NCBI GenBank assembly: GCA_005843815.1
Contig: SZYA01000019.1
Location: 1-38,232 of the forward strand
Direction of reading: 5' to 3'
DNA length: 38,232 nt
Source of the DNA: Chlorobium sp.
Lineage (GTDB): Bacteria; Bacteroidota; Chlorobiia; Chlorobiales; Chlorobiaceae
The position numbers and the translations under genes are program-made. Below are positions 8,991 through 19,905 of this stretch, piece by piece (the stretch's first letter is position 1; each line of letters starts with the position of its first letter). Under the pieces are notes generated by a model. It ran no database searches. It was not told the origin of the DNA and worked only from the letters and a program-made list of their open reading frames with translations.

Positions 8991-9830
8991 ATGGTTTGGT
9001 TCAAACGGGTAAAACCATCGATACGTCCTACAGACAAACGCGATGTGCCGGAGGGGTTGTGGTGGAAATGTGAAGAGTGCGGAGCTATGCTTCACAAAAT
9101 TCAGCTTGCCGATCATCAGTTTACCTGTCAGCAATGCGGTCATCATTTCAGAATATCTCCTTATAAGTATTTTTCTATTCTTTTTGATGGCGACAAGTAC
9201 TCCGAGTTTGGTGATGAGCTTCGTGCAGCCGATCCACTTGGGTTTACCGATACAAAAAAATATTCGGACAGGGTTCATGACACGATTGAAAAAAAGGGAA
9301 AAACCGAAGCTTGCCGCAATGCTTATGGAGAGTGCGGGGGAGCCCCCCTTGTCATTTCTGCGATGGATTTTGGCTTTATTGGTGGCTCCATGGGCTCCGT
9401 TGTTGGTGAAAAAATAGCACTTGCGGTTTACAAATCACTTGAACTGAATGCCCCGCTTCTTGTTATTTCCCAGTCAGGGGGAGCAAGGATGATGGAGGGA
9501 GCCTTCAGCCTCATGCAGATGGCCAAAACCGCTGCCCATCTTACCCGACTTCACGAACGAAAACTGCCCTATATCTCTCTTCTGACGGATCCGACCATGG
9601 GCGGCATTACCGCCTCCTTTGCCATGCTTGGCGACATCAACATCAGCGAGCCCAAGGCGCTCATCGGTTTTGCTGGCCCCAGGGTAATCAGGGATACCAT
9701 CAAACGCGATTTGCCCGAAGGGTTTCAGCGTGCAGAATTTCTCCTTGAGCACGGTTTTCTTGACCGCATTATTCCGCGACGTGAGTTGAAGCGTGAGCTG
9801 GTGAGCTTGCTTGGTATGTTGAAGGTGTAG
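8991..9830 (+). CDS. accD: Acetyl-CoA carboxylase carboxyltransferase subunit beta
   Basis: The beta subunit of the carboxyltransferase moves CO2 from carboxybiotin to acetyl-CoA to make malonyl-CoA for fatty-acid synthesis. The N-terminal zinc ribbon is clear: [10 protein letters not shown]...[10 protein letters not shown]. The crotonase-like core shows [11 protein letters not shown] and [16 protein letters not shown]. The track uses a GTG at 8985; the ATG at 8991 ([10 protein letters not shown]) is preferred because family members usually begin this way. This gives 279 aa. No accA or accBC is adjacent. Convergent thyX ends 8 bp downstream. Confidence 0.95.
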   Translation: MVWFKRVKPSIRPTDKRDVPEGLWWKCEECGAMLHKIQLADHQFTCQQCGHHFRISPYKYFSILFDGDKYSEFGDELRAADPLGFTDTKKYSDRVHDTIEKKGKTEACRNAYGECGGAPLVISAMDFGFIGGSMGSVVGEKIALAVYKSLELNAPLLVISQSGGARMMEGAFSLMQMAKTAAHLTRLHERKLPYISLLTDPTMGGITASFAMLGDINISEPKALIGFAGPRVIRDTIKRDLPEGFQRAEFLLEHGFLDRIIPRRELKRELVSLLGMLKV

Positions 9831-9838
9831 CTCTGCAT

Positions 9839-10489
9839 TCAGCTCCACCCCAGTGCTGCCGCCGTCACAGGAAATTGTGTGATGAATATCTTTTTGATCT
9901 CCAGGGCAACCTCGCGGTGCTCTTGTTGGGTGCTCTTGTCGGTTCGTACCTCAAGGTAGTGAATCCAGCTCCTGACCGATCCTTTCATGTAGAGCTTCGT
10001 CTGTGTGGCAAGAGGCAGTAGTACGCGGGCGCACTCTTTGGCGATGCCTTTTTCAAGTGCCAGGTTATACTGCTCAAGCGCTGTGCTGGCCATCCGTTCC
10101 TGCGCTTCAGCAAACCACAGCTTCGTGGCATCATCCAAATCGTCAAGAGAGTTCTGGCGGTTTTTGCTGTCCTGTCGGCGCGGCTGGTATCTCTCAATCT
10201 CCTGCGCTTTGGCATAGCGCTGGCTGAACTCCTGAAATTGAAAGCTTTTGTGGCGCAAAATCTGGGGAGAAATAGCACGCGAGGTGATAATTTCAACACT
10301 CATATCAACCATCTCAAAAATGCTCCAGTGCTTGTGCTCAATGCAATAGGCGAGGAGCTTCTGATAATCAACGGTCTCCTGATGAGGGCTGGATACTCTT
10401 GCACAGTAGGCAATCAGCCCTTCAGGGGTGAGCGGCTGGTTGTCGACCTGAATAAGTGGAGCGGTGACTGCAATGAGGCGTACCTGCAT
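9839..10489 (-). CDS. thyX: FAD-dependent thymidylate synthase ThyX
   Basis: This 216-aa flavin-dependent thymidylate synthase methylates dUMP to dTMP with methylene-THF and NAD(P)H. The ThyX signature RHR-x7-S is present in the variant form [14 protein letters not shown], with Lys for the third Arg. The conserved C-terminal block [21 protein letters not shown] is also present (about 155-175). The length is usual. The gene converges on accD. Its start is separated by about 260 bp from the divergent clpP. Confidence 0.93.
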   Translation of the reverse strand: MQVRLIAVTAPLIQVDNQPLTPEGLIAYCARVSSPHQETVDYQKLLAYCIEHKHWSIFEMVDMSVEIITSRAISPQILRHKSFQFQEFSQRYAKAQEIERYQPRRQDSKNRQNSLDDLDDATKLWFAEAQERMASTALEQYNLALEKGIAKECARVLLPLATQTKLYMKGSVRSWIHYLEVRTDKSTQQEHREVALEIKKIFITQFPVTAAALGWS

Positions 10490-10749
10490 GATGCGGGATG
10501 TTTTGGTGGTTGTCTGACTTTGCAGAATATAGCGGAAATGGCTCCATTATCCATCAACCACTACTCATGCAAGGGGCTCTTTTTTTGCCAATTGAAACGG
10601 GAACTCTTGATTTATTGTTGTCACTGCGTATTTTGCAGTTCAATGTTCAAAAGCCTGGAAGAGGGAGGTATTTGGTTTGTTGGACGTGGCACCTTGGGGG
10701 CTGATCTCTTTATCAATGATATTATCACATTTCAAACAACAGAACAATT
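10490..10749. other. Divergent promoter region of thyX and clpP
   Basis: This is a 260-bp non-coding gap between two divergently transcribed genes. It should carry both promoters. The track ORFs crossing it (10238..10810, 10498..10704) are Cys/Leu-rich and partly antisense to thyX, so they are treated as spurious. No tRNA, riboswitch or strong hairpin was recognised. Confidence 0.4.
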
Positions 10750-11427
10750 ATGGCAAATATTAATTTTGGTTTTGAACACCATGCCCAAAAAATGTACTCA
10801 GGCGCAATAGAACAGGGGATTACCAACTCTCTTGTACCCATGGTCATTGAGACTTCAGGGCGTGGCGAGCGCGCGTTCGATATTTTTTCGAGGCTGCTGC
10901 GTGAGCGCATCATCTTTCTTGGCAGCGGGATTGACGAGCATGTCGCAGGTCTGATTATGGCCCAGCTTATTTTTCTTGAATCAGAAGATCCCGAGCGTGA
11001 CATTTATATTTATGTCAACTCTCCAGGCGGTAGCGTCTCTGCCGGTCTTGGTATCTACGACACCATGCAGTACATCCGTCCGGAAGTTTCGACGGTCTGT
11101 GTCGGTATGGCGGCAAGTATGGGCGCATTTCTTCTTGCAAGCGGAGCAAAAGGCAAGAGAGCTTCGCTTCCCCATTCACGCATTATGATTCATCAGCCAT
11201 CCGGTGGAGCGCATGGACAGGAGACTGATATTGTTATCCAGGCGCGGGAAATTGAGAAGATTCGTACTCTGCTTGACGAACTCCTTGCCAAACACACCGG
11301 CAAGGATGTGCAGCAGGTAAGGGAGGATTCAGAGCGGGATCGCTGGATGAACGCACAGGAGGCGCTGGATTATGGTATTATCGACGCTATTTTTGAGAAG
11401 CGTCCAGCACCTGAAAAAAAGGACTAA
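10750..11427 (+). CDS. clpP: ATP-dependent Clp protease proteolytic subunit
   Basis: This 225-aa serine peptidase forms the ClpP barrel that degrades proteins fed by ClpX/ClpA/ClpC. The catalytic triad is visible: Ser123 in GMAASMGA, His148 in MIHQPSGG and Asp197 in [23 protein letters not shown] is the substrate-binding strand-loop. The N-terminus is somewhat longer than the mature form of well-known ClpPs, consistent with a short propeptide. valS starts 16 nt after the stop, so the two may be cotranscribed. No unfoldase gene is adjacent. Confidence 0.96.
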   Translation: MANINFGFEHHAQKMYSGAIEQGITNSLVPMVIETSGRGERAFDIFSRLLRERIIFLGSGIDEHVAGLIMAQLIFLESEDPERDIYIYVNSPGGSVSAGLGIYDTMQYIRPEVSTVCVGMAASMGAFLLASGAKGKRASLPHSRIMIHQPSGGAHGQETDIVIQAREIEKIRTLLDELLAKHTGKDVQQVREDSERDRWMNAQEALDYGIIDAIFEKRPAPEKKD

Positions 11428-11443
11428 CCCGAGCAAGCATATC

Positions 11444-14155
11444 ATGAGCGATCATACCGAAGCATTCAATCTGGAAAAAAGTTATAACCATCACGATGTT
11501 GAAGAGCGGTGGCAGAGTGCCCACTGGGAAGAGGTCGGGAGTTTTCATGCCGAGAGCTCCCGTCTCCTGAAAGAGGGCAAAGAGCCCTATACGGTGCTTA
11601 TGCCGCCCCCCAACGTTACCGGAAGTCTGACGCTCGGTCATGTGCTGAACCATACGTTGCAGGATATTTTCATACGCTATAACCGTATGACTGGCAAGGA
11701 GGCGTTGTGGCTTCCCGGCACTGATCATGCTGGTATAGCCACGCAGACGGTGGTGGAGCGAAAGCTGAAAAAAGAGGGGATTACCCGCCACGACCTCGGA
11801 CGCAAGGAGTTTCTTGACCGTGTCTGGGAGTGGCGGGATGAGTACGGTGGTCTCATTCTCAAGCAGCTTCGCAAGCTTGGCATCTCCTGCGACTGGCGGC
11901 GGAACCTCTTTACCATGGATGAAGGCGCTTCAACAGCGGTCATCAACTCCTTTGTCGAACTCTATCGCGACGGATTGATCTATCGGGGTGCCCGTATTAT
12001 CAACTGGTGCCCGGTGTCGCAGACCGCGCTCTCCGATGAAGAGGTGATTATGAAGCCGCGTCGCGACAAGCTTGCCTATGTGCAGTATGCTCTGGTCAAC
12101 CATCCTGGCGAATATATCACCATAGCGACTGTCAGGCCCGAAACCATTCTTGCAGATGTTGCCATTGCCGTCAACCCCGAAGATCCTCGTTATCGTCATC
12201 TGGTTGGGCAGTATACTATCGTGCCGATTGCAGGTCGCCATATTCCCGTTATTGCCGATGACTATGTTGACATTGAGTTTGGCACCGGGGCACTGAAAAT
12301 TACTCCGGCGCATGATCCCAATGACTATCAGGTTGCCCTGCGGCACAATCTGCCGATTCTCTCCGTTATCGGTAAAGATGGCAGGATGACTGATAATTTT
12401 GGGTATGGTGGTATGGATCGATTTGATGCCCGTGAAAAAATTCTCAAGGATCTGGAAGAGCTTGGCAATCTGGTGCGGGTTGAGGAGTATGAGCACAATG
12501 TTGGTTACTCCGAGCGAGCAGATGTGGTGGTAGAGCCCTATCTCTCTGAACAGTGGTTCGTCAAGATGAAGCCTCTTGCCGAGCCAGCCCTGAAGGTGGT
12601 CAATGATGGTGAGATCCAGTTTCATCCCCGGCAATGGATTAATACCTACCGCCACTGGATGGAGAACATTCAGGACTGGTGCATTTCGCGCCAGATCTGG
12701 TGGGGACATCGTATTCCCGCCTGGTACGATACGGAGGGCCGTGTATGGGTTGCAGCTTCATATCAGGAGGCATGTCATCTTGCTGGTACCGACAAGCTGG
12801 TACAGGATGAAGATGTGCTGGATACCTGGTTCTCGTCGTGGCTCTGGCCATTGACAACGCTGGGCTGGACAGAGAAGCAGAGTGACAATGATGATCTCAG
12901 GTCGTTTTATCCCACCAGTACGCTGGTGACCGGACCGGACATTATCTTCTTCTGGGTAGCCAGAATGATTATGGCGGGCCTCTATTTCAAAGGTGATGTG
13001 CCTTTCCGTGATGTCTATTTTACCAGTATTATCCGCGACATGAAGGGGAGGAAACTCTCAAAGTCGCTTGGTAATTCGCCTGATCCGCTCAAGGTGATCG
13101 ACACTTATGGCACCGATGCCCTGCGTTTTACCATAATCTATATTGCGCCTCTTGGTCAGGATGTACTTTTCGGTGAGGAGAAGTGCGAGCTGGGTCGCAA
13201 TTTTGCGACGAAAATCTGGAATGCCACACGCCTTGTCTTTATGCAGCGCGAGAAGTATTTCACTGATCAGGATGATTTTTTCTCATGCTATACAACGTTT
13301 GATCCTCGTTCAGTCACTCTTGATTTTGCGGAACAGTGGCTTCTTTCTGGCTATCATGCCATGCTTGAGCGCTATCATCATGGCTTCAGCCAGTTCAGAG
13401 TCAACGACATTGTCAAGCTGCTTCACGACTTCTTTTGGGGCGATTATTGCGACTGGTATCTTGAGGCGCTGAAGGTAAAGCTTGCGGGGGAGTTGACCAG
13501 AGAAGAGGCTCGCTACGCGGTATGCCTTGCGGTCTCTATCCTTGAGGGTACTCTCAAAGCCCTGCACCCTGTGATGCCCTTTATTACCGATGAGATATGG
13601 CACCATGTTCTGCCTCATGCCCGGGAGGAGAGTATTGCCCTGTCGGCGATGCCCCTTGCTGACGCAGCCATTGCAGGGGTTGATCGTCGTGGATTTGCTC
13701 TGGTTCAGAAGCTTGTTAATGAAATCAGAAGTCTGCGTTCATTGTTCGGCGTGCCCCATAAAAGCGAAGCGATTATTCTTTTCAGATCAGCCAATGAGGC
13801 AGATCGTGGTGTAATTGAGGCAAATCTTCCTCTTATTGCCGCACTTGGTCAATGTATTCCGGCGTTTATGGAGAGTGCAGAGCGCCCGCATCACGCAGCA
13901 GGCTCAGTTATTGAAGGAAATGAACTCTTTGTGCTGCTTGAGGGTTTAATATCCTTTGACAAGGAGCGTGCCCGTCTTCGGAAAGAGATTGACAATATCG
14001 CCTCTTATGTTGTCTCTGTCCGCAGAAAACTTTCCAACGGTGGTTTTGTTGATAATGCTCCTCCCGATGTGATTGAAAAAGAGCGTGAAAAGGTGAGGGA
14101 GGCGGAGGATAATCTCGAAAAGCTCAACGCAAATCTTGCCGTTCTCAGTGAGTGA
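11444..14155 (+). CDS. valS: Valine--tRNA ligase
   Basis: This class I aminoacyl-tRNA synthetase of about 903 aa charges tRNA-Val. The HIGH-type motif lies in [13 protein letters not shown] (about 50-62), the KMSKS motif is KLSKSLGNS, and the C-terminal coiled coil (about 840-903, rich in RLRKEID / [14 protein letters not shown]) is the tRNA-binding arm typical of ValRS. The track start at 11372 would overlap clpP by 56 bases; the ATG at 11444 ([15 protein letters not shown]) is chosen because it begins at the usual N-terminus. It follows clpP closely. Confidence 0.96.
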   Translation: MSDHTEAFNLEKSYNHHDVEERWQSAHWEEVGSFHAESSRLLKEGKEPYTVLMPPPNVTGSLTLGHVLNHTLQDIFIRYNRMTGKEALWLPGTDHAGIATQTVVERKLKKEGITRHDLGRKEFLDRVWEWRDEYGGLILKQLRKLGISCDWRRNLFTMDEGASTAVINSFVELYRDGLIYRGARIINWCPVSQTALSDEEVIMKPRRDKLAYVQYALVNHPGEYITIATVRPETILADVAIAVNPEDPRYRHLVGQYTIVPIAGRHIPVIADDYVDIEFGTGALKITPAHDPNDYQVALRHNLPILSVIGKDGRMTDNFGYGGMDRFDAREKILKDLEELGNLVRVEEYEHNVGYSERADVVVEPYLSEQWFVKMKPLAEPALKVVNDGEIQFHPRQWINTYRHWMENIQDWCISRQIWWGHRIPAWYDTEGRVWVAASYQEACHLAGTDKLVQDEDVLDTWFSSWLWPLTTLGWTEKQSDNDDLRSFYPTSTLVTGPDIIFFWVARMIMAGLYFKGDVPFRDVYFTSIIRDMKGRKLSKSLGNSPDPLKVIDTYGTDALRFTIIYIAPLGQDVLFGEEKCELGRNFATKIWNATRLVFMQREKYFTDQDDFFSCYTTFDPRSVTLDFAEQWLLSGYHAMLERYHHGFSQFRVNDIVKLLHDFFWGDYCDWYLEALKVKLAGELTREEARYAVCLAVSILEGTLKALHPVMPFITDEIWHHVLPHAREESIALSAMPLADAAIAGVDRRGFALVQKLVNEIRSLRSLFGVPHKSEAIILFRSANEADRGVIEANLPLIAALGQCIPAFMESAERPHHAAGSVIEGNELFVLLEGLISFDKERARLRKEIDNIASYVVSVRRKLSNGGFVDNAPPDVIEKEREKVREAEDNLEKLNANLAVLSE

Positions 14156-14226
14156 TGCTGCTGTCGTTTCAGCTCTCGATGGGGTTAAGGACGGTATGTG
14201 AGTATATTTATTAGGATAAGTCAACA

Positions 14227-14249
14227 AAAAGTGGTACACTCCCACTTTT
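14227..14249 (+). terminator. Inverted repeat between valS and sigma factor gene
   Basis: A perfect 8-bp stem AAAAGTGG / CCACTTTT with a 7-base loop lies 72 nt after the valS stop and 66 nt before the sigma-factor start. The T-run within the right arm fits a weak intrinsic terminator for valS. Its symmetry could equally be an operator in front of the sigma gene. Confidence 0.4.
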
Positions 14250-14314
14250 CCGGTTTATCAGGCAGGCAGGCTCGACAGATCTCAATTGCCCAAGTTCTTA
14301 AGGAGAAGTTTTAT

Positions 14315-15214
14315 ATGAGGCAACTCAAAATAAGCAAACAGATAACCAATCGTGAAAGCCTATCTCTTGATCGTTATCTGCAAGAGATAGGTAAATATGA
14401 CCTTTTGACCGCAGAAGATGAGGTACGGTTGACCAAAGCGATCAAGGAGGGTTTTGATATGCCGGTTGATACAACCGAATACAAGCGTGCCAAGCGTGCC
14501 CTCGACAAGCTGATCAAAGGTAACCTCCGGTTTGTTGTCTCTGTAGCCAAACAGTATCAGAACCAGGGGCTTACCCTTGGTGATTTGATTAATGAAGGAA
14601 ATCTTGGACTTATCAAGGCGGCTAAACGGTTCGATGAGACCCGTGGATTCAAGTTTATCTCTTATGCGGTATGGTGGATTCGCCAGTCCATTCTTCAGGC
14701 TCTGGCCGAGCAGTCGAGAATTGTCCGGCTTCCATTGAACCGTGTTGGTACCCTCAATAAAATCAGCAAGGCGTACAGCCAGCTTGAGCAGGAGTTTGAG
14801 CGCGACCCCAACACCAGGGAGCTTGCCACTCTTCTTGAGATGGATTCCCAGGATGTCGCCGATACACTGAAAATCGCCGGACGCCATGTGTCGGTTGATG
14901 CACCCTTTGCCCAGGGCGACGATAACCGTCTGCTTGATGTGTTGCAGAACGATGGCCATCTGCCTGATTATGGCCTTAACCGCGACTCTCTCACCCTTGA
15001 GGTGGAGCGCTCCCTTTCAGTTCTTGCGCCGAGAGAGGCTGATGTTATCAAGTCCTATTTCGGCATTGGCATGGATAACCCGCTGACGCTCGAAGAGATT
15101 GGAGAGAAGTTCAGGTTGACCCGCGAGCGTGTCCGCCAGATCAAGGAGAAGGCGATACGGCGGCTGAGGCAGTCCGCCTACAGCAAAATTTTGAAGGAGT
15201 ATATCGGGAGCTGA
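14315..15214 (+). CDS. rpoD: Primary RNA polymerase sigma factor (sigma-70, RpoD/SigA, short type)
   Basis: This protein of about 299 aa is the Bacteroidota/Chlorobiota-style vegetative sigma factor, which lacks the long region 1.1. It starts [20 protein letters not shown]. Region 1.2 ([16 protein letters not shown]), the region 2.3/2.4 core ([17 protein letters not shown]), region 3 and the region 4.2 helix-turn-helix ([19 protein letters not shown]) are all intact. The ATG at 14315 is chosen over the track start at 14198 because AAGGAGAAG lies just before it and homologues begin MRQLKI. It probably directs transcription of most genes in this window. Confidence 0.95.
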   Translation: MRQLKISKQITNRESLSLDRYLQEIGKYDLLTAEDEVRLTKAIKEGFDMPVDTTEYKRAKRALDKLIKGNLRFVVSVAKQYQNQGLTLGDLINEGNLGLIKAAKRFDETRGFKFISYAVWWIRQSILQALAEQSRIVRLPLNRVGTLNKISKAYSQLEQEFERDPNTRELATLLEMDSQDVADTLKIAGRHVSVDAPFAQGDDNRLLDVLQNDGHLPDYGLNRDSLTLEVERSLSVLAPREADVIKSYFGIGMDNPLTLEEIGEKFRLTRERVRQIKEKAIRRLRQSAYSKILKEYIGS

Positions 15215-15242
15215 GATCGTTACTCCTGAAGAGAGGCATAAG

Positions 15243-15288
15243 TGGAGAGTCTGGCAAGATGTTTTGCTTGCTCTCCATTTTGATTTTT
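15243..15288 (+). terminator. Probable terminator after the sigma factor gene
   Basis: An imperfect hairpin, TGGAGA...GCAAG / CTTGC...TCTCCA, is followed by TTTTGATTTTT. It starts 28 bases after the sigma gene stop and lies before the convergent permease gene, the expected place for a terminator. Confidence 0.55.
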
Positions 15289-15323
15289 GCCCTGCGTTAT
15301 CTTTTGATCCTTCGTGAATTGCT

Positions 15324-16403
15324 TCAGTCCTGAGCAGTTTTATAGATCACGTAGCCGATGCCGAGAAAAAGCAGATTTGGCAGCCATGCAGCAAGCAGCG
15401 GGTTTATAGCCCCCTGGTTTCCGGCCATGGCAACAGTTTTCTGCAATCCGAGATAGAGAAATCCTGCAAAAAGTGATATGGTGATTTCAGAGGCGAGCCC
15501 ACCCCGTTTTTTTTTGGCGGAAAGCGGTACACCGATGAGCAGGATGATAAGAGAGGCGAATGGCATTGAGCTTTTGGTGTGAAAGAGTACCCTCGAGGGC
15601 TCAAGTCCAGCCAACCCGGCTTTTTGTTTTTCTGAGAGATAACGGTAGTGGCGGATGATATTCATTTCGTCCGGATGGAGATTGAGCGCTTTCAGTGATG
15701 ATGGCGACAGTGCAAGTTTTACCTCTTTTGACGGCTCAACGTAAAACTCCTCATTATCCTGAGTAAATACCCTGATTGAGGCGTTCCGCATCATCCACTC
15801 CCGAGTTTTGAAATCATACCGCATTGAGTCGGCATCGATTCTTGATGTAAGTCTGGCACCGCTGAACTGCTCTATGGAGACCGCGACGAGGAGTGAGCGG
15901 TCAGGATCAAACTCTCCAATTGAAACAATTCGATTGCCAGGTTCGAGCAGGTGAATATTCCGGTTCTCTTTCGCTTTTGAGTTGTTTTTAATGAAATATC
16001 GCTGATCAAAGGCATGTGTTTCACTGAATGCCGCAGGGGCTATCCACCATGCGTTTACAATATTCATGCCAAGAATGAGAAGGCCGCCAAGCAGAAAAGG
16101 GGTCAGGAGTTGGCGCATATTGATGCCAGCGGAGCGAATCGCAGGCAGTTCGCTTGAAAGCGCGAGTTTTCCTGATACAAGTATTGAGGCGAGGAGGGAG
16201 CTGATCGGGGAGGTGATCAGGATAGTGGCAGGAACGGTCAACAGAAAAAATCGCCCAACCTCCTGCACCGTGAGATGGTTCTCCATGATTGCATCAAGTC
16301 TCTCAACCACCGTAATGAGAATAAAGAGGCAGACAAAGACCAGAGAGGCGAAAAAGAAGGTTTTTGCAAACTGCCCGAATATATACCTGTAGAGAATCTT
16401 CAT
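15324..16403 (-). CDS. LptF/LptG-family permease (LPS export)
   Basis: This 359-aa inner-membrane protein belongs to the YjgP/YjgQ family. Together with LptB2 it extracts lipopolysaccharide from the inner membrane for transport to the outer membrane. It has about three N-terminal membrane spans (LYRYIFGQFAKTFFFASLVF, LLTVPATILITSPISSLLAS, LLTPFLLGGLLILGMNIVNA), a periplasmic beta-jellyroll-like middle (about 120-260) and three C-terminal spans. LptF and LptG cannot be told apart here. It lies 36 nt downstream of the M16 protease on the same strand and may share its transcript. Confidence 0.88.
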   Translation of the reverse strand: MKILYRYIFGQFAKTFFFASLVFVCLFILITVVERLDAIMENHLTVQEVGRFFLLTVPATILITSPISSLLASILVSGKLALSSELPAIRSAGINMRQLLTPFLLGGLLILGMNIVNAWWIAPAAFSETHAFDQRYFIKNNSKAKENRNIHLLEPGNRIVSIGEFDPDRSLLVAVSIEQFSGARLTSRIDADSMRYDFKTREWMMRNASIRVFTQDNEEFYVEPSKEVKLALSPSSLKALNLHPDEMNIIRHYRYLSEKQKAGLAGLEPSRVLFHTKSSMPFASLIILLIGVPLSAKKKRGGLASEITISLFAGFLYLGLQKTVAMAGNQGAINPLLAAWLPNLLFLGIGYVIYKTAQD

Positions 16404-16439
16404 CGTATTATCCGGGCAAGGGTGCAGGGCATCACTCTG

Positions 16440-19367
16440 TTAATAACCAAAAATATCATCAACTTTCAGCTCTTTGACGGTTCCATATTTCCGAAGAGTT
16501 GCCATGTCAAGATTTTTCTTGTTGCCAAGTACCAGCATGACATGTTTCCTGTTGTTGAAATGGCTCTTGTGGAACTGCTCAATGTCGTTGAGGTCCATGC
16601 TTCCAGCTCCCTGATAAATATCTTTTCTGATATCGTGGTCGTGCCCAAGCCGTAGTGCCTCCTCGTACGAGAAGAGAATTTCGGTTTTTGTGAGCCGTTC
16701 AGTAGAGATTTTCTGCAAAATGCCATTCTGCGCCGATGCAAAAAGTTGTGGCGATTTTGGCAGTTCCCGCATCAGATTGCTGATTCCTTCGAGCGCTTCG
16801 GGCAGTTTGTCGGCCTGGGTGCCAATGTAACTGACAATAAAGTTGTGCTCCTTTTTCTGTTTCGGAGTTTTATAGACAGAAAAGACCGAGTAGGCAAGCG
16901 CCTTGGCTTCGCGCAGCTCCTGGAAGACCACAGAAGACATGCCACCGCCGTAGTATTCGTTGAAGAGGGTCGAGAGGGGCACAATGGATTGGTTATACAG
17001 CTCATCCCTCGTCAGCAGAATCACCTCAGCCTGTGTCATATCGTAGTCGACGACATAGACAAGATTGTCGTTCTGTTCAAGATCTTTGTAGGGATCGTTT
17101 GCTGGCGGGGTTTTGAATGATGCAGGGTATTGCCGGACTGCATGCAGCTCTCCGAGCAGCTCCTCCGAAGAGGCTGGGCCGTAGTAAAGAACCCGATGGC
17201 TGTACTGCAAGAGCGACTCTATCTCTTGAAGCAACTCTTTCGATGTCACCTTTTCAAGCTCACTGTTGCTCAGGACATTGGTGAAGGGCGAAACCGGGCC
17301 ATACTTGCCATAACTTGTCATGGCCTCAAAGAGTATCTTCTTCTTGGAGAGCTTGTCATCAGCCCGCTCTTTGATCACTCCGGCTTTCAGCTTTTCAAGC
17401 GCCTCATTGTCAGGACGGGTATCCACCAGAAGTTTTTCAAGCAGTCGGATTGCCGCAGCAGAGTTCTTTTGAAGTCCTGAAAGCTTCAGATAGACATAGT
17501 TGTCGGAGGTAAATGCCGAGAAGCTTGCACCCACCTTGTACAACTCCTGGCTGAACTCTTTTGGGGTAAGTTCCGAAGTGCCAAGATAGGAGAGATAGTC
17601 GAGCGCAAGATCAATTTTTTTGCTGTTATTTTTTCCGATATCAAAGACGTAGTAGAGTGAGAACAGCTCGTTTTCACTGTTGTGCAGGTAGTGCAGCTTG
17701 ACTGAAGGGTTCAGCTCAAAAAAGCCGATATCTTTTTTATAGTCAAGAAAAGAGGGGCTGGTCTCTTCTGATTTTTTGGCCAGAATCTGCTCGGCAAACG
17801 GTGATGAGCTGTTCCTGTTCACCGTGAGAGGTGTGATCGGGGGTTTCTGGATTTTTGCTTCACTCTCTGGTGTGCCGTGCTCCTTGAAGATGGCGACATA
17901 ATTTGAGCTATAATGTTTTTTTGAAAACGCTATCAGCTCCTCTTTGGTAATTTTCTGGAGGCGATCAATATTGCTGACATGCTCCTGCCACGGCATATCC
18001 CAGACAAAACTGTCCACGTATGCTTCAACCCTGCCATGGTTGGTTTCGTAGAGTTTCAATTGCTCCACCTTCAGGTCATTGATTGCCGCTTCGAGGAGCC
18101 AGTCAGGAAACTTGCCCTCTTTCAGTAGCTCAAGCTGATCAAGCAGCTCGCGTTGTACCTCTTCAAGGCTTTGACCCTCTCGCGGTTTTCCGGTGAGAAT
18201 GTGCGTGGAATAATCTTTCATCATGATCAGCGATGAGCTGGCATCGAGCACTCTCTGCTGCTGGTTCAGATTGAGGTCAATCAGTCCGGCAGTGTGGTTG
18301 AAGAGGATTTTGTCGACAAGGGTCAGGTAGTCGGCATCCGGGCTGTTGACACCATTGAAACGAAAGCCGATAACCAGCTCTTCAGATTCAGGCCCTTTGA
18401 CCCTGGTGATCAAGGGTTTGGTGATCTCATCTTCAACAGCGGGAGTAAATGCAGGCAGCTCTTTTGGCTCCAGTACCGAAAACTTCTGATCAATCAGCTT
18501 GATCATCGCATCTGGTTCAAAATCTCCGGCGATACAGAGAGCCATGTTGTTTGGAACATAGTGGCTGCGGTAATAATCGACAACATTTTTGATAGAGGGA
18601 TTTTTCAGGTGCTCAGCCTTGCCAATGGTGGTCTGTGTTCCGTAGGTGTGTTTTTGGAAGAGCCCGGCAAAGAGCTTCTCCCATATTTTACGACTGTCAC
18701 TATCCATGGTCATATTCTTCTCTTCATACACCGTCTCAAGTTCGGTATGAAAGAGGCGCATGACCGGATTGCGAAAGCGCTCGGCTTCAATGGTCAGCCA
18801 ATGGTCAAATTTGTTGGAGGGAATATCGTTGACATAGACGGTCTGTTCAACCCAGGTGTAGGCATTGGTTCCTTGGGCTCCGATAGAGCTGAGCAGCTTG
18901 TCATACTCATTGGGGACGGTAAAGCCGGCCGCAGCATTGGAGAGTGAATCGATCTTTTTGTAGATCGCCGCCCGTTTTTCAATGTTGGCCGTTGAGCGGT
19001 ACTCTTCATAGAGATCAGTGATTTTTTGAAGCTCGACATGCTCCTTTTCATAATCGAGAGAGCCGAGGGAATCGGTGCCCTTGAAGAGCATGTGTTCCAG
19101 ATAGTGCGCAAGACCAGTCGTCTCCGCCGGATCATTCTTGCTGCCCGCCCTGACGGCGATAGAGGTGTATATTCTCGGCTCGTCATGATAGGGGCTCATG
19201 TAAACGGTCAGCCCGTTTTTGAGGATATAGATTCTGGTGTGAAGAGAGTCTCCGGGAACGGTGGTGTATGGATAGGGGCTGGTTTCGTGCTTGTTCATAA
19301 TGGGCGTACAGGAGATTAAATGCAAAAAAAGTATCCCGATGAGGAGCATGGGGATACCGCGTTTCAT
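16440..19367 (-). CDS. M16-family zinc metallopeptidase, lipoprotein
   Basis: This protein of about 975 aa is related to insulinase/pitrilysin. The inverted zinc motif HxxEH is in [12 protein letters not shown] with the distal Glu in ETVYEEKNM, so the N-terminal M16 domain looks catalytically complete. Later domains (about 240-440, 560-750, 760-960) have the M16 inactive-domain fold pattern. The start is ambiguous. The track begins at a TTG at 19400 and an ATG lies at 19397. The ATG at 19367 is preferred because it gives a compact lipoprotein signal, [20 protein letters not shown]. No strong ribosome-binding site supports any of these. Likely role: peptide degradation at the envelope. Confidence 0.88.
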   Translation of the reverse strand: MKRGIPMLLIGILFLHLISCTPIMNKHETSPYPYTTVPGDSLHTRIYILKNGLTVYMSPYHDEPRIYTSIAVRAGSKNDPAETTGLAHYLEHMLFKGTDSLGSLDYEKEHVELQKITDLYEEYRSTANIEKRAAIYKKIDSLSNAAAGFTVPNEYDKLLSSIGAQGTNAYTWVEQTVYVNDIPSNKFDHWLTIEAERFRNPVMRLFHTELETVYEEKNMTMDSDSRKIWEKLFAGLFQKHTYGTQTTIGKAEHLKNPSIKNVVDYYRSHYVPNNMALCIAGDFEPDAMIKLIDQKFSVLEPKELPAFTPAVEDEITKPLITRVKGPESEELVIGFRFNGVNSPDADYLTLVDKILFNHTAGLIDLNLNQQQRVLDASSSLIMMKDYSTHILTGKPREGQSLEEVQRELLDQLELLKEGKFPDWLLEAAINDLKVEQLKLYETNHGRVEAYVDSFVWDMPWQEHVSNIDRLQKITKEELIAFSKKHYSSNYVAIFKEHGTPESEAKIQKPPITPLTVNRNSSSPFAEQILAKKSEETSPSFLDYKKDIGFFELNPSVKLHYLHNSENELFSLYYVFDIGKNNSKKIDLALDYLSYLGTSELTPKEFSQELYKVGASFSAFTSDNYVYLKLSGLQKNSAAAIRLLEKLLVDTRPDNEALEKLKAGVIKERADDKLSKKKILFEAMTSYGKYGPVSPFTNVLSNSELEKVTSKELLQEIESLLQYSHRVLYYGPASSEELLGELHAVRQYPASFKTPPANDPYKDLEQNDNLVYVVDYDMTQAEVILLTRDELYNQSIVPLSTLFNEYYGGGMSSVVFQELREAKALAYSVFSVYKTPKQKKEHNFIVSYIGTQADKLPEALEGISNLMRELPKSPQLFASAQNGILQKISTERLTKTEILFSYEEALRLGHDHDIRKDIYQGAGSMDLNDIEQFHKSHFNNRKHVMLVLGNKKNLDMATLRKYGTVKELKVDDIFGY

Positions 19368-19591
19368 GGGTACAACAAATCGAAAAGTATCAGGCATCAA
19401 ATAAAGACAATAATGGGATTAAAAGCAGATAATTGCAACCATGGCAAGAACCTTTTTTTTAAAGAGAAGGTTCCATATACCCCTCTCGTAATTTTTAAAT
19501 CTATTGCCAGGTGGTAAAGGCTCCTGTTCTCAGTATTTCAGGAATATGGCAAATCATTTACATATAACAACAATTTGTGCTTTCCATCTCC

Positions 19592-19645
19592 TGCCGCCGC
19601 CCCTCTTCTTAATTCCCCTCCTCTGGAGGCAAGATAATCTTGCCT
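19592..19645. repeat. Repeat copy 1: 38-bp flank plus AGGCAAGAT palindrome
   Basis: The unit spans 19592-19629 (TGCCGCCGCCCCTCTTCTTA...CTCTGGAGG). It runs directly into a perfect palindrome, AGGCAAGAT-A-ATCTTGCCT (19627-19645). The 38-bp unit recurs 72 bp downstream with a single mismatch (C/T at its ninth base). This is probably a member of a dispersed intergenic repeat family. Confidence 0.7.
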
Positions 19646-19663
19646 ACCTGTGAAGCCGTTTTG

Positions 19664-19717
19664 TGCCGCCGTCCCTCTTCTTAATTCCCCTCCTCTGGAG
19701 GGGTGCCCCGCAGGGGC
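19664..19717. repeat. Repeat copy 2: same 38-bp flank plus different palindromes
   Basis: The 38-bp flank is the same (19664-19701). Here it leads into CCCCTCC-TCT-GGAGGGG (19687-19703) and then GCCCC-GCA-GGGGC (19705-19717), strong GC hairpins that could terminate transcription or stabilise RNA. It lies over the end of a minus-strand open frame and contributes its last codons. Confidence 0.7.
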
Positions 19718-19905
19718 GGGGTGGTTCTTTCGGATAGCAAGAAATGATACCTATTATTCTTATGAATTGCGCACAAGTCATTATCCTCAGTAATGCGTAT
19801 CGGTTTGAACTCCGCATTGGTTGGGACAAGATACATCCCATCATCCCACACCGACAGATGCTTGAACTTGCAACAAAAAGAGAAAGAAGAGCCACAAAGG
19901 AGAGA
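19681..19905 (-). pseudogene. Possible 3' remnant of an unidentified gene
   Basis: On the minus strand a stop-free frame of about 74 codons ends at TAA 19683-19681. It reads KHLSVWDDGMYLVPTNAEFK and then PIRITEDNDLCAIHKNN, which is far more protein-like than the overlapping frames. No suitable start codon exists upstream, and a TGA closes the frame near 19908. The last residues (RTTPPLRGTPPEEGN) are encoded by repeat copy 2. Best guess: the tail of a deleted gene, extended by a repeat. The family is not recognised. Confidence 0.3.

Noticed and set aside
10238-10810. 190-codon plus-strand ORF spanning the thyX start and the clpP promoter gap
   Set aside because: It is partly antisense to thyX and overlaps the clpP start. 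Its composition is Cys/Leu-rich and unlike a real protein.
11930-12709. 259-codon minus-strand ORF opposite valS
   Set aside because: It is a shadow of a highly conserved synthetase gene.
18294-18947. 217-codon plus-strand ORF opposite the M16 protease
   Set aside because: It is antisense to the protease and has no motif or ribosome-binding site.
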